A DNA stretch of 64,000 bases from Pleurocapsa sp. PCC 7319 (GTDB taxonomy: Bacteria > Cyanobacteriota > Cyanobacteriia > Cyanobacteriales > Xenococcaceae), in contig NZ_KB235922.1 of NCBI RefSeq assembly GCF_000332195.1, positions 2,008,211 to 2,072,210 of the forward strand, given 5' to 3'. Below the pieces are notes generated by a model. It was not told the DNA's origin. It worked only from the letters and a program-made list of their open reading frames with translations, and made no database searches. Positions 39,182-47,967 of this stretch are shown here, in pieces (position 1 is the first letter of the stretch; the number at the start of each line of letters is the position of its first letter). The position numbers and the translations under genes were made by a program.

Positions 39182-39544
39182 ATGAGCAATAGTTACGAAA
39201 TGATGTATATTCTTCGTCCTGATTCGTCTGAAGATCAGGTTGGAGATTCAATTAACAAGTATAAAAACTACCTCAGTGAGCACGGTGCAGATCAGATTGA
39301 AATTCAAGTTAGAGGAAAAAGGAGACTAGCTTATCCAGTTGGTAGATATCAAGATGGTATCTACGTGCAAATGAATTACCAGGCTGATGGAACTCAGATT
39401 GCTCCCCTGGAAAGGATGATGCGTTTAAGTGAAGATGTAATTCGTTACCTAAGTCTAAAACTCAAAAAACGAGCTGTTGCTGCAGTGGCTAACGTAGAAT
39501 CTTCTGAACCTGGAGAAGAAATAGAAGAACCGGAGAACGTTTAA
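39182..39544 (+). CDS. rpsF: 30S ribosomal protein S6
   Basis: A 120-residue S6: SNSYEMMYILRPD at the N-terminus, then IEIQVRGKRRLAYPV and DGIYVQMNYQADG, with an acidic tail (EEIEEPENV). The frame extends upstream to a TTG at 39158, but the ATG at 39182 lies 10 nt after an AAGGA and gives the normal N-terminus. It binds 16S rRNA together with S18. It converges closely with the MOSC gene (15 bp). Confidence 0.95.
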   Translation: MSNSYEMMYILRPDSSEDQVGDSINKYKNYLSEHGADQIEIQVRGKRRLAYPVGRYQDGIYVQMNYQADGTQIAPLERMMRLSEDVIRYLSLKLKKRAVAAVANVESSEPGEEIEEPENV

Positions 39545-39559
39545 CTCTTTGAGCATCTA

Positions 39560-40408
39560 TTAGTATCTGGTTTTAATCACCTGGAGGCGATCGCCTAAGC
39601 GAATTATTCCTTTATCGTGAGGAACCATATTTACTCCAAACATAACCCCTTGTTCACTTAACTGTCTAAAGGTTCCCAGTGTATTTAGGGGTTCTTTTAA
39701 TTGATTTTTGGCACCGTCTTGTTGGTCAATGGTAGTAATAATGCAACGACTACAGGGTTTTACTACTGTGAATTGAATATCGCCAATTTGAATTATGCTC
39801 CATTTGTCTTCAATAAAAGGTTCTGTTGTTTCAATGACAATATTTGGGCGAAAGCGATTCATCGGTATTGCTTGCTTCTGTTGTTGGTGAATTTCGACAA
39901 TCCTATGATTTAATTCTTCTAAGGAGGCAGTAGCAGTAAGCATTACTGGATAATTATCGGCGAAATTAACTGAATGCTCACGATCGAGAGAATATTTTTT
40001 GTCTAATAGGCGAACGTGCTGGGGAGATTGTCTTACCAAACGGCAGAACTTGCCATTGTCCATATCTAAGAGCTGATGAAACCACTGTGCTACTTCATCT
40101 CCCTGATCGATTGCTATGAGACGGTCTCGCCAAAGCTCTACTTCTCTGATGGCTCCACTTAAGGTAGGAGTAAAAGTCAAAGGAGGAAGGCTTTCATCTT
40201 GAAGCCGAAGGATAATATTCTGTTCAACAATTTCTACTTTTACTTTGGCTAATTGAGGATACTGTCTTTGAGTTAAAAATTTACCCTTACCAGAAACTAG
40301 CATCAGGTAACGATCTTTAAGAAAACCTTGAATTCCGACTTCGGCTTGTTTTGTTGCAATTCCCTGACAGGATTTAAGAGGATAAACACACAGTTCCGAG
40401 ACAATCAT
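39560..40408 (-). CDS. MOSC domain protein (YcbX/mARC-like)
   Basis: A 282-residue protein with an N-terminal MOSC_N beta-barrel (VSELCVYPLKSCQGIATKQA, GFLKDRYLMLVSGKGKFLTQ) and a MOSC domain (RFRPNIVIET, KPCSRCIITTID with the conserved cysteine that would bind the molybdenum cofactor). Relatives reduce N-hydroxylated compounds using Moco. No ferredoxin domain is fused, unlike E. coli YcbX. Confidence 0.9.
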   Translation of the reverse strand: MIVSELCVYPLKSCQGIATKQAEVGIQGFLKDRYLMLVSGKGKFLTQRQYPQLAKVKVEIVEQNIILRLQDESLPPLTFTPTLSGAIREVELWRDRLIAIDQGDEVAQWFHQLLDMDNGKFCRLVRQSPQHVRLLDKKYSLDREHSVNFADNYPVMLTATASLEELNHRIVEIHQQQKQAIPMNRFRPNIVIETTEPFIEDKWSIIQIGDIQFTVVKPCSRCIITTIDQQDGAKNQLKEPLNTLGTFRQLSEQGVMFGVNMVPHDKGIIRLGDRLQVIKTRY

Positions 40409-40748
40409 AAGCTTTGGTAAATTGGCAAAAATAAGGCAGAGAATTTATGTAGGTAATCATTTTGCCCCCATCGTTTCCAGATAATTACCTCAATGCAAGA
40501 TAGCAAGATAGATAGGTGGTTGTCATCGCTGTTCTCTCTGTTTTGTAAGGCAAAATTTTCGATTCGTCCACTTTTGTTCTCAAAAGTCATTGTTTATTGA
40601 CATCTTTACCCTAAAAATTATTGCAATGAATATTTTGCTTTAGTATAGTGCTAAATCTTAATCTCTGAAAAAAGCAGCTCTAGTTAAGCATAATTAAATT
40701 AAACATGCCATAGTCAACTGCATTTTAGATCGCCAAACGTAATTTTGT

Positions 40749-42014
40749 TCAACAATCAAATTCAATTGATCTGGTTGTTGTCTCTAAATAGTCGACGATC
40801 GCCTTAGCAATTTGATCTTTGCCGATTACTTTTTGTAGTTCACGATCTTGAGTTACTAAATAGGCAACTTGCGCTCCTAATTCTACTTGTTCTTCCCCTC
40901 GATTTGCTACAACCATTTGATAACCTTGTCGTAATCGTTGCTGGGCAATGGCGATTAATTCTTCGTGGCTAATATTTTCTTGATATTTAAACGTAATCAT
41001 TCCTAGCTCAGGGAATTTTGCTTTTACTAAGGCAATTACTTTTTGAGTAGCAACTAAATTGATTGTTTGTATAGCTCCTCCGCTGGGAATTTTACCTGGA
41101 AATACTTGCTCGGGTTGATAGTCAGCAACGGCAGCCGAAAAAATACCAACACGATATCGTTGCTGCTGTAATTCTTTCATTACCTCCGTAAGATACTCAT
41201 CATAGGTTGTCACAATTTGCTGAGGAAGATAACTAGGGGGCAAATAACTTCCTTGTCCCAGAATTAATTTTACGTTTGCTCCCCGAAGATATAATTCTTC
41301 GGCAATGCAAGTGCCTAATTTACCCGTAAAACGATTGGTGAGACGACGGATATTATCTATTGGAACGGGAGTCGGACCTCCTGTCACCAAAATAGGGATG
41401 TTTTTCAGAGAAGATGAACTTACGGCGCGACAGACGGCACAAGCGATCGCCTTTTCTGCGGGCAAATTGTTTTTACCATTAGCAATCTGTGGCGGAATAA
41501 TCCCAACTCCCATCTGATGTAACTTTTGAAGAGATTCAGTCAAAATGGAATTGTGAAGGCTACCGTGCATGGTAGGAGCCAGCAAAATTTGAGTTTTTCC
41601 CTGTTCCATTCTGCCAATAGCCGAACCTAAAGCAGCAGTGACTACTCCATCTGCTATGCCATTACTTATCTTATTAATAGTGTTATAGGTGGCAGGAGCA
41701 ACTAAATAAGCTGAAAACGGATTATCGTCGCTGAGATGTTCTGCTGCCGCCGTTAATTTAGTAATTACTGGATTTGTAGTACTCCACTCCAAAGCATCAA
41801 TTGTGGTGTACCTTAAAGCTTCCTGTGATACGAACGCCACCACATCTGCCCCCTGACGACGCAATGTCCGGGCAATTAGCGGAGCCTTCATGGCGGCGAT
41901 ACTACCTGTAACCAATAAGGCAATTCGTTGATGCTGAAGATGAGTTGATTCTAAAGCAACTTGGCGATCGCCCAATGTTGATTCTGGAGGTGGCTGAAAA
42001 TCCCAACTGTTCAT
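40749..42014 (-). CDS. coaBC: Bifunctional phosphopantothenoylcysteine decarboxylase / phosphopantothenate-cysteine ligase
   Basis: A 421-residue enzyme for coenzyme A synthesis. The CoaC half is a flavoprotein (LLVTGSIAAMKAPLIARTLR, VAPATYNTINKISNGIADG). The CoaB half follows from ILVTGGPTPVPIDNIRRLTN and contains AAVADYQPEQ. The ATG at 42014 is preferred over an in-frame TTG two codons upstream. An N-terminal extension of about 30 residues before the flavin fold is seen. Both active-site regions look complete. Confidence 0.93.
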   Translation of the reverse strand: MNSWDFQPPPESTLGDRQVALESTHLQHQRIALLVTGSIAAMKAPLIARTLRRQGADVVAFVSQEALRYTTIDALEWSTTNPVITKLTAAAEHLSDDNPFSAYLVAPATYNTINKISNGIADGVVTAALGSAIGRMEQGKTQILLAPTMHGSLHNSILTESLQKLHQMGVGIIPPQIANGKNNLPAEKAIACAVCRAVSSSSLKNIPILVTGGPTPVPIDNIRRLTNRFTGKLGTCIAEELYLRGANVKLILGQGSYLPPSYLPQQIVTTYDEYLTEVMKELQQQRYRVGIFSAAVADYQPEQVFPGKIPSGGAIQTINLVATQKVIALVKAKFPELGMITFKYQENISHEELIAIAQQRLRQGYQMVVANRGEEQVELGAQVAYLVTQDRELQKVIGKDQIAKAIVDYLETTTRSIEFDC

Positions 42015-42162
42015 AATCAAGTATTAAGTTAAGGCTGAAAAATAAACTGCTAGCTTAAACAAATTAACAATTACCAATATCTGTAATAAAAATTTATTTT
42101 TTCGATCTTGTATCTGACAAAAATTGAGTTACTTTAGAGTTGTCTTAAATTGGGGTTACTCT

Positions 42163-42441
42163 GTGAATTCTACCTCGTCTACACGCAACAACAATTCAGC
42201 TAAAGCTAAAGCTAGAGCCAAAGATACCGATATGATGTTTTTTGATCCAACATTAATCAAAGCAGCCAGAAACATTTACCGCAATTACTGTAGTTTAAAT
42301 ATGAGAGCAGATATTCAACCAATGGGAGTAGTTATTAATCGAGATAATCATCGAGGACAATTAGCCTTCAGAGCCAAACCCATACTGTTGCCCAGAGAGT
42401 ATTTTATTTCGATTAAACAAATTGAAGCGGAAATATATTAA
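42163..42441 (+). CDS. Hypothetical protein upstream of the prepilin peptidase gene
   Basis: The frame opens with a TTG at 42124, but the GTG at 42163 is a better start because the translated part before it looks like leader sequence. The product has about 92 residues: a Ser/Asn/Lys-rich N-terminus, then FFDPTLIKAARNIYRNYCSL and LAFRAKPILLPREYF. No family recognised. It is 19 bp before the prepilin peptidase gene and probably shares its transcript. Confidence 0.6.
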   Translation: MNSTSSTRNNNSAKAKARAKDTDMMFFDPTLIKAARNIYRNYCSLNMRADIQPMGVVINRDNHRGQLAFRAKPILLPREYFISIKQIEAEIY

Positions 42442-42460
42442 TTTAAACAAACACTAAATT

Positions 42461-43279
42461 ATGGAAACGCTGGCTAAGGCGATCACCCTCTTTACTGCAT
42501 TTACCTTCGGCGCCTGCATTGGTAGTTTCTTAAATGTTGTTGTCTATCGCATACCTGCAAATATATCTTTAATTTATCCTCCCTCCCGATGTCCTAATTG
42601 TCTCCACAGATTAGGTATAACTGAGAACGTTCCAGTGTTTGGCTGGTTGTGGCTTAAAGGGCGTTGCCGATGGTGCCAAGTTAAAATATCTAGTCGTTAT
42701 CCGGTCGTCGAAGCAGTTACAGGAAGCATCTTCATGACAGTTTTCTGGCGATTTGGTTACTCAATCCAAACTATCGGTTATTGCGTTTTTTTCTCCTGGT
42801 TATTATCTCTTTCTCTAATTGATTTGGATACTATGACTTTGCCTGCTCCCTTAACTAAGTCGGGGTTAGTTTTAGGGCTAGTTTTTCAAGGATTTGTGGG
42901 TTGGCAAATTGCCCAGGGACCAGGAGTCGCTAATCAATTAATGTTTGGTGTTAGTGGTGCAGTTTTAGGAATTTGGTTATTAGAAATTATTGCGCTCGTA
43001 GGTTCAATTGCATTAGGACAACAAGCCATGGGAGATGGTGACGGCAAACTTATGGCAACTATTGGGGCTTGGATTGGCTGGAAATATGTTTTAGTCTCCA
43101 GCTTTATCGCCTGCGGCATTGGCTCAATTATTGGCGGTAGTGCGATCGCCCTGGGCATAATTGGCAAAAAACAACCAATGCCTTTTGGTCCTTGTTTAGC
43201 CTTAGGTGGTGCTTTGAGTCTATTTTTCGGCGACGCAATTATTAATGCTTACGTCAATACATTTTTTAATGGAATATAG
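42461..43279 (+). CDS. pilD: Type IV prepilin peptidase / N-methyltransferase
   Basis: A 272-residue A24-family membrane protease that cleaves and methylates type IV pilins. The N-terminal methylase part carries the CPNC...CRWC zinc cysteines (residues about 45-75), and the catalytic aspartates lie in LIDLDTMTLP and the GDGDGKLMA motif. Eight membrane helices are expected. It serves pilus-based motility and DNA uptake; the pilin genes are not in this window. Confidence 0.94.
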   Translation: METLAKAITLFTAFTFGACIGSFLNVVVYRIPANISLIYPPSRCPNCLHRLGITENVPVFGWLWLKGRCRWCQVKISSRYPVVEAVTGSIFMTVFWRFGYSIQTIGYCVFFSWLLSLSLIDLDTMTLPAPLTKSGLVLGLVFQGFVGWQIAQGPGVANQLMFGVSGAVLGIWLLEIIALVGSIALGQQAMGDGDGKLMATIGAWIGWKYVLVSSFIACGIGSIIGGSAIALGIIGKKQPMPFGPCLALGGALSLFFGDAIINAYVNTFFNGI

Positions 43280-43308
43280 TTCTAAGCTATTAGCTATTAG
43301 CTATTAAT
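43280..43308. repeat. Short AGCTATT tandem repeats
   Basis: About three AGCTATT units (AAGCTATTAGCTATTAGCTA) follow the prepilin peptidase gene. The same family occurs at 45971-45999. Confidence 0.6.
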
Positions 43309-43370
43309 TTTTGATTTCTTGTTCTTGGTTCTATCCTTAATTAAAGCATTGAGCAACTGGAAAGAACTTA

Positions 43371-44903
43371 ATGAGTATGACAGAGCAAGGAAAAGTTTAT
43401 TTAGTTGGTGCTGGAGTAGGCAACCAAGATTATTTAACTTTCAGAGGTCAAGAATTAATTAGTACAGCCGAAATTCTCATTTATGATGCCCTGGTAGACG
43501 AGGCGTTGCTCAGTTTAACTTCTGAAAACTGTCTTCGACTGTGTGTCGGTAAACGTGGGGGACAAGTTAGCACTCCCCAAGAGAAAATCAATCAATTATT
43601 GGTGGCTTACTGTCTCCAAGGTAAACAGGTGGTCAGGTTAAAAAGTGGCGATCCTTTCATTTTTGGACGTGCCAATGAGGAAATAGCAGCACTACAAACA
43701 GCAAATTGTAGCTATGAAATCGTCCCAGGTATTTCTTCTGTATTAGCTGCGCCCTTACTAGCTGGAATCCCCCTAACTGATAAAGAGTTAAGTCGCTATT
43801 TTGTAGTCATTAGTGGACATCAGCCCGAACAATTAAACTGGTCTGCCTTGGCAAAGATTGATACTTTAGTAATTCTTATGGGTGGACGTTCTCTCCCCTC
43901 AATAATTCAGTCTTTAATTGACAATGGGCGATCGCGGCTAGAACCAATTGCCATCATTCGTAACTGTGGACGATCACAACAACAAGTTTTTCAGGGTACT
44001 TTAACCGATATAGTAGAAACAACCCGAGGAGTATCTCTTTCTCCCGCAGTAATTGTTATTGGTGAAGTCGTGAAACTTAGTAATCAGGATGCCCAGAAAG
44101 TCATCCCCTCTCTCCACCCTCTTGCAAACAAAACAATTCTTGTTACTCGTGCTGAGTCGCAATCGAGTAAATTTACTAAGCTGCTACAGCAACAAGGAGC
44201 AAAGGTAGTAGAGATGCCCGCTTTAGCTATAACCCCTCCTTCCAGTTGGCACGAGTTAGATCAGGCGATCGCCAATATAGCTCAATTTCAATGGTTGATT
44301 TTGACTTCTGCTAATGGTGTGAATTACTTTTTTGAGCGTCTAGAAAATTTAGGTTATGATGCCCGTATTTTGGGAGGAGTTAAAATCGCAGTTGTAGGTC
44401 GTAAAACCGCCGCAGTATTACAAAAAAGACAGCTCAATCCTGATTTCATTCCCCCAAACTATGTAGCGGATTCTCTAGCAGCTAATTTCCCCGAAGAGCT
44501 GACTGCGAAAAAAATTCTCTTTCCCCGGGTGGAAACTGGTGGTCGAGAAGTATTAGTTAGAGAATTGACCAGTAAAGGGGGCGAAGTGATTGAAGTGGCA
44601 GCATACCAATCTAAATGTCCCGAACAGATAGAACAGACTGCGTGGAAGGCATTGCAACAACGGCAAATTGACGTGGTAACTTTTGCTAGTTCTAAAACAG
44701 TCAGGAACTTTTACCAATTATTGCAACAGCAATTATCATCTGCTGAGGCTGTGCAATCTCTGTTAGAAAATATTTGCCTTGCTTCTATTGGACCACAAAC
44801 ATCAAAAACTTGTCACGAATTACTGGGTAGATTCGATTTAGAAGCGAAGGAATATACTTTAGAGGGATTAACAACAGCGATCGCCAATTATAACTTTGGT
44901 TAA
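43371..44903 (+). CDS. cobA-hemD: Fused uroporphyrinogen-III C-methyltransferase / uroporphyrinogen-III synthase
   Basis: A 510-residue fusion. Residues 1 to about 245 form the SUMT domain (VYLVGAGVGNQDYLTFRGQE, RLKSGDPFIFGRANEE, VPGISSVLAAPLLAGIPLT), which makes precorrin-2/dihydrosirohydrochlorin for siroheme and B12. Residues about 255-505 are a HemD domain (ILVTRAESQSSKFTKLL, LTSANGVNYFFERL, VVTFASSKTVRNFYQLL), which closes the tetrapyrrole ring for heme and chlorophyll. The fusion puts the branch point on one chain. The start is MSMTEQ or the Met two codons later. Confidence 0.94.
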   Translation: MSMTEQGKVYLVGAGVGNQDYLTFRGQELISTAEILIYDALVDEALLSLTSENCLRLCVGKRGGQVSTPQEKINQLLVAYCLQGKQVVRLKSGDPFIFGRANEEIAALQTANCSYEIVPGISSVLAAPLLAGIPLTDKELSRYFVVISGHQPEQLNWSALAKIDTLVILMGGRSLPSIIQSLIDNGRSRLEPIAIIRNCGRSQQQVFQGTLTDIVETTRGVSLSPAVIVIGEVVKLSNQDAQKVIPSLHPLANKTILVTRAESQSSKFTKLLQQQGAKVVEMPALAITPPSSWHELDQAIANIAQFQWLILTSANGVNYFFERLENLGYDARILGGVKIAVVGRKTAAVLQKRQLNPDFIPPNYVADSLAANFPEELTAKKILFPRVETGGREVLVRELTSKGGEVIEVAAYQSKCPEQIEQTAWKALQQRQIDVVTFASSKTVRNFYQLLQQQLSSAEAVQSLLENICLASIGPQTSKTCHELLGRFDLEAKEYTLEGLTTAIANYNFG

Positions 44904-45058
44904 TGTTAGAAATCATATATTCAATTGTGTGTTTCTTATTTGTCTCCATTACAATCAGCTAAACTATAAGTGACGCTATAATTCATTTTTCTGACTACAC
45001 TAAATATAGAAAAATAAATATTGCTTATAGTGGCGCATGTAAAGGAAAAAAGTACTTA

Positions 45059-45895
45059 ATGTCTAATTTAGAACCAAGAAGGACACCAATAAGTAAAGTA
45101 AGTAGACAACCGAGCTACAACAGTAGCCCCTCAAGCTACAATAGTGAACACCCTTTCAAAGATAGTGCGCTAGGTTTAGTATCTACTACCAGTTTTCCGG
45201 CAATTGTTGGTACGGCAGACATGATGTTAAAGTCATCAGAAGTAACGATGGTAGGTTACGAAAAAATAGGTAGTGGTTACTGCACTGCTGTGGTTAGAGG
45301 TAATATTGCCGATGTTAGATTAGCCGTGGAAGAAGGAGCGAAAACTGCCGAGAAATTTGGTCAGTTGGCTTCTAAGCTAGTAATTGCTCGTCCTATGCCT
45401 AATTTAGAAGCTATTTTCCCGATTGGTAGTCATTTGGTTGAATTAACTCAAAAGAGACGGGGTTATAGTCGCTTGAGCAACCGCTCCATTGGTTTATTAG
45501 AGACTAGAGGTTTTCCCGCTATGGTTGGTGGTGCTGATGCCATGTTAAAATCAGCCGATGTGCAGTTATCTTCTTACGAAAAAATTGGCGATGGCTTATG
45601 TACAGCTATAATCCGAGGTTCAATTGCTAATGTAGCGATCGCGATTGAAGCAGGAATGCAAGAGGCGGAGCGTATTGGTGAACTACACGCTGTCATGATA
45701 ATTCCCAGACTGCTGGAAGATTTGGAACATACTCTGCCAGTGGCAAGTTACTGGATGGATGAGCAAGAACCTTTACCTGTTCTGCTACCCAAAGAAGTGA
45801 AACAGAAAGAGAAAGAACTAGTAGAATTACCTCAAGCTGATACTCAACCAATGTCAGTTCCCCTCAAGAGAACTGTCGAGATTGAAGAACTCTAG
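45059..45895 (+). CDS. ccmO: Carboxysome shell protein CcmO (tandem BMC domains)
   Basis: A 278-residue shell protein with two BMC domains. Each carries a related pattern: LGLVSTTSFPAIVGTADMML, then GSGYCTAVVRGNIADV, in the first (residues about 40-125); and IGLLETRGFPAMVGGADAML, then GLCTAIIRGSIANV, in the second (about 140-230). This is the CcmO layout of beta-carboxysomes, which forms pseudohexameric tiles needed for assembly. The ccmKLMN genes are not adjacent, as often found. An AAAGGA lies 12 nt before the ATG. Confidence 0.95.
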   Translation: MSNLEPRRTPISKVSRQPSYNSSPSSYNSEHPFKDSALGLVSTTSFPAIVGTADMMLKSSEVTMVGYEKIGSGYCTAVVRGNIADVRLAVEEGAKTAEKFGQLASKLVIARPMPNLEAIFPIGSHLVELTQKRRGYSRLSNRSIGLLETRGFPAMVGGADAMLKSADVQLSSYEKIGDGLCTAIIRGSIANVAIAIEAGMQEAERIGELHAVMIIPRLLEDLEHTLPVASYWMDEQEPLPVLLPKEVKQKEKELVELPQADTQPMSVPLKRTVEIEEL

Positions 45896-45970
45896 ACAAT
45901 GATCATTTTTGCGTTTTATAGAACAGATTTTCACAAATTTTCAATAGTATTGAAGTGTTGATTAAAAGGC

Positions 45971-46013
45971 TGATAGCTGATAGCTAATAGCTAATAGCTG
46001 ACCGCGAAGCGGT
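45971..46013. repeat. TGATAGC/TAATAGC tandem repeats and ACCGC-GAA-GCGGT hairpin
   Basis: Four short tandem units (45971-45999) are followed by a 5-bp hairpin (46001-46013) and then TTT, between the convergent ccmO and hflX genes. The hairpin may serve as a terminator; GCGAAGCGGT also matches the core of the dispersed palindromes. Confidence 0.5.
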
Positions 46014-46019
46014 TTGAAG

Positions 46020-47726
46020 TCAATCACCTAATCCCGCATAGTCAACCAATAAAGATAACTTTTGGCGTAAAGTTTCTAGTCCTAGGCGATCGCTGGCAGA
46101 TATAAATAAAGCCAGAGGAAATTCTTCTTTTGCTTGGGCTAGTGTTTCGCTATCTACCCGATCTAATTTGTTGAAAACCAATAATATAGGACCTGGGGCA
46201 ATGGGCATTTCACCGAGAATTTCCATTACCGAACGGATTTGATGTTCCCAAGCAGGATGGGATAAGTCGACGACGTGAATTAAAGCGTCAGCCTCAGTCA
46301 CTTCTTCCAAGGTTGCTCTAAAGGCATCAACCAGAGGAGGAGGTAGTTGTTGAATAAAACCTACTGTATCCGTCAATAGAATATTAGTTGGTTCACTGGT
46401 ATCAGCATGAGGAATTGATAATCGGCGAGTTGTGGGGTCAAGAGTAGCAAATAGCTGGTTGGCTACATATACTTCAGAATTAGTTAAAGCATTGATGAGA
46501 GTTGATTTGCCAGCATTAGTATAACCGACGATCGCTACATTGGGAACATCTTTTTTCTGACGTTGATGACGCATTCGCGAGCGATGTGCCTGTAATTGAG
46601 TCACGTCTCTCTGTAAACGAGCAATTCGCTTCTGAATACTTCTTCTTTCTGTCTCTAGCTTGGTTTCACCTGGTCCTCTGGTACCAATACCACCCCCCAG
46701 ACGAGACATTGCTTGTCCTCTGCCCACCAAACGAGGCAACATATATTCTAATTGTGCTAGTTCTACTTGGAGCTTACCGGCACGAGATTGAGCGCGCTGG
46801 GCGAAGATATCGAGAATAATTTCCGTGCGATCGACGACTCGTACCCCAAACTGACTTTCGAGGTTACGTATTTGGGCTGGGGAAAGAGAACGATCAAACG
46901 CCACTAAATTTGCTCCAACTGTTTGTACCCTTAGAGCGATTTCTTGAACTTTTCCCTCTCCCACAAGAGTTTGAGGATGAGGACGCGATCGCTTTTGGCG
47001 GATAGTTTGTAATACTTCTCCTCCGGCGGTGTTTACTAACCCCATCAATTCATTTAAACCATCTTCAAATTCCTGTTCGGAGGTCTGCTCAACCCATAAA
47101 CCGACTAAAATAACGCGATCGTGGCTAATATCTACCTGTTGAGCCACATATTCTCGCTCAAACTCAGCTTCGAGACCTTCTACCAGATCCAAAAAATCCT
47201 GTTCACTAAGTACATCGAGACTAATCGGTTCCGATACTGACCAATATTCTTGGTTTTCAGAATTGGCTTCAAACTGAGGTAATAAATGAGCCAGATAAGT
47301 ATTGTGAATATAGCCTGTTGCTCCCCCACCCCGTTTTAATTTACCTGTACCTGTTAGAGTCAATAGGGCTAAGGCATCCAGTCTTTGACAGACCATAGCA
47401 GTTAGGCTCGATTCCTTGGGGGGTTCGGCTTTAAGCTTGGTAGCAATACAACGAATTCCCGAGAGACGTTTAGCACCGTAACGAGGCAATTCTAGTGGCG
47501 GAATTTGGGTCTGACGAGCATTACCTACTCCTACTCGAATTACTTGTCCGCGTCGATTAATATAAGTACAGACTGGTTGATTGATCTCAGTGCTAATAGC
47601 AGCTAATCGTTGGGCAAACTCAGGTGTAACGACAATATCCCCAGGCAACTTTTGATGATAAAGTTTTTTTAGCTGCTTGATCTGACTGGATTTTAATCCT
47701 TTATATTTACCGTATATAGTATCGAT
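46020..47726 (-). CDS. hflX: GTPase HflX; 5' end without a conventional start codon
   Basis: A ribosome-associated GTPase. The N-terminal HflX domain (LSPAQIRNLESQFGVRVVDR, QAMSRLGGGIGTRGPGE) precedes the G domain with GYTNAGKSTL (Walker A), DTVGF and NKLD. The longest frame from an accepted start begins at a TTG at 47648 (MPGDIVVTPEF). Coding-like sequence with the family's N-terminal pattern (DTIYGKYKGLKSSQIKQL) continues 26 codons upstream to an ATC at 47724-47726, preceded by AGGA with an 8-nt spacer. The frame upstream has no ATG, GTG or TTG before a TAG. The ATC is therefore proposed as the start; TTG is the alternative. Confidence 0.85.
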   Translation of the reverse strand: MDTIYGKYKGLKSSQIKQLKKLYHQKLPGDIVVTPEFAQRLAAISTEINQPVCTYINRRGQVIRVGVGNARQTQIPPLELPRYGAKRLSGIRCIATKLKAEPPKESSLTAMVCQRLDALALLTLTGTGKLKRGGGATGYIHNTYLAHLLPQFEANSENQEYWSVSEPISLDVLSEQDFLDLVEGLEAEFEREYVAQQVDISHDRVILVGLWVEQTSEQEFEDGLNELMGLVNTAGGEVLQTIRQKRSRPHPQTLVGEGKVQEIALRVQTVGANLVAFDRSLSPAQIRNLESQFGVRVVDRTEIILDIFAQRAQSRAGKLQVELAQLEYMLPRLVGRGQAMSRLGGGIGTRGPGETKLETERRSIQKRIARLQRDVTQLQAHRSRMRHQRQKKDVPNVAIVGYTNAGKSTLINALTNSEVYVANQLFATLDPTTRRLSIPHADTSEPTNILLTDTVGFIQQLPPPLVDAFRATLEEVTEADALIHVVDLSHPAWEHQIRSVMEILGEMPIAPGPILLVFNKLDRVDSETLAQAKEEFPLALFISASDRLGLETLRQKLSLLVDYAGLGD

Positions 47727-47859
47727 AGGCGTAATCCTAATATCAATAGATGTGTTTAAAGATACTATGATTTTAGCTATTTTAGCTGCTGCCCGTCCCT
47801 ATAGATAGATATTGAGTCATAACTTGTAACTTAGTTAATTAACATTCTTTGCTCTTGTC

Positions 47860-47967
47860 ATGGTCAAAATTATTAGTCGACAATCGCTAGGTAAACAATC
47901 GGTTTATGACATCGGCGTAGCTAAAGATCATAATTTTCTCTTGGCTAATGGAATGGTAGCATCTAAT
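47860..47967 (+). other. DnaE split intein, C-terminal part (IntC)
   Basis: This 36-residue segment has the block-[10 protein letters not shown] motif and the terminal Asn followed by Cys+1. The usual penultimate residue of this intein family is Ala/Ser here rather than His, as in other DnaE split inteins. Confidence 0.93.

Noticed and set aside
40405-40590. 61-codon ORF upstream of the MOSC gene
   Set aside because: Overlaps the MOSC start, has no family pattern or ribosome-binding site.
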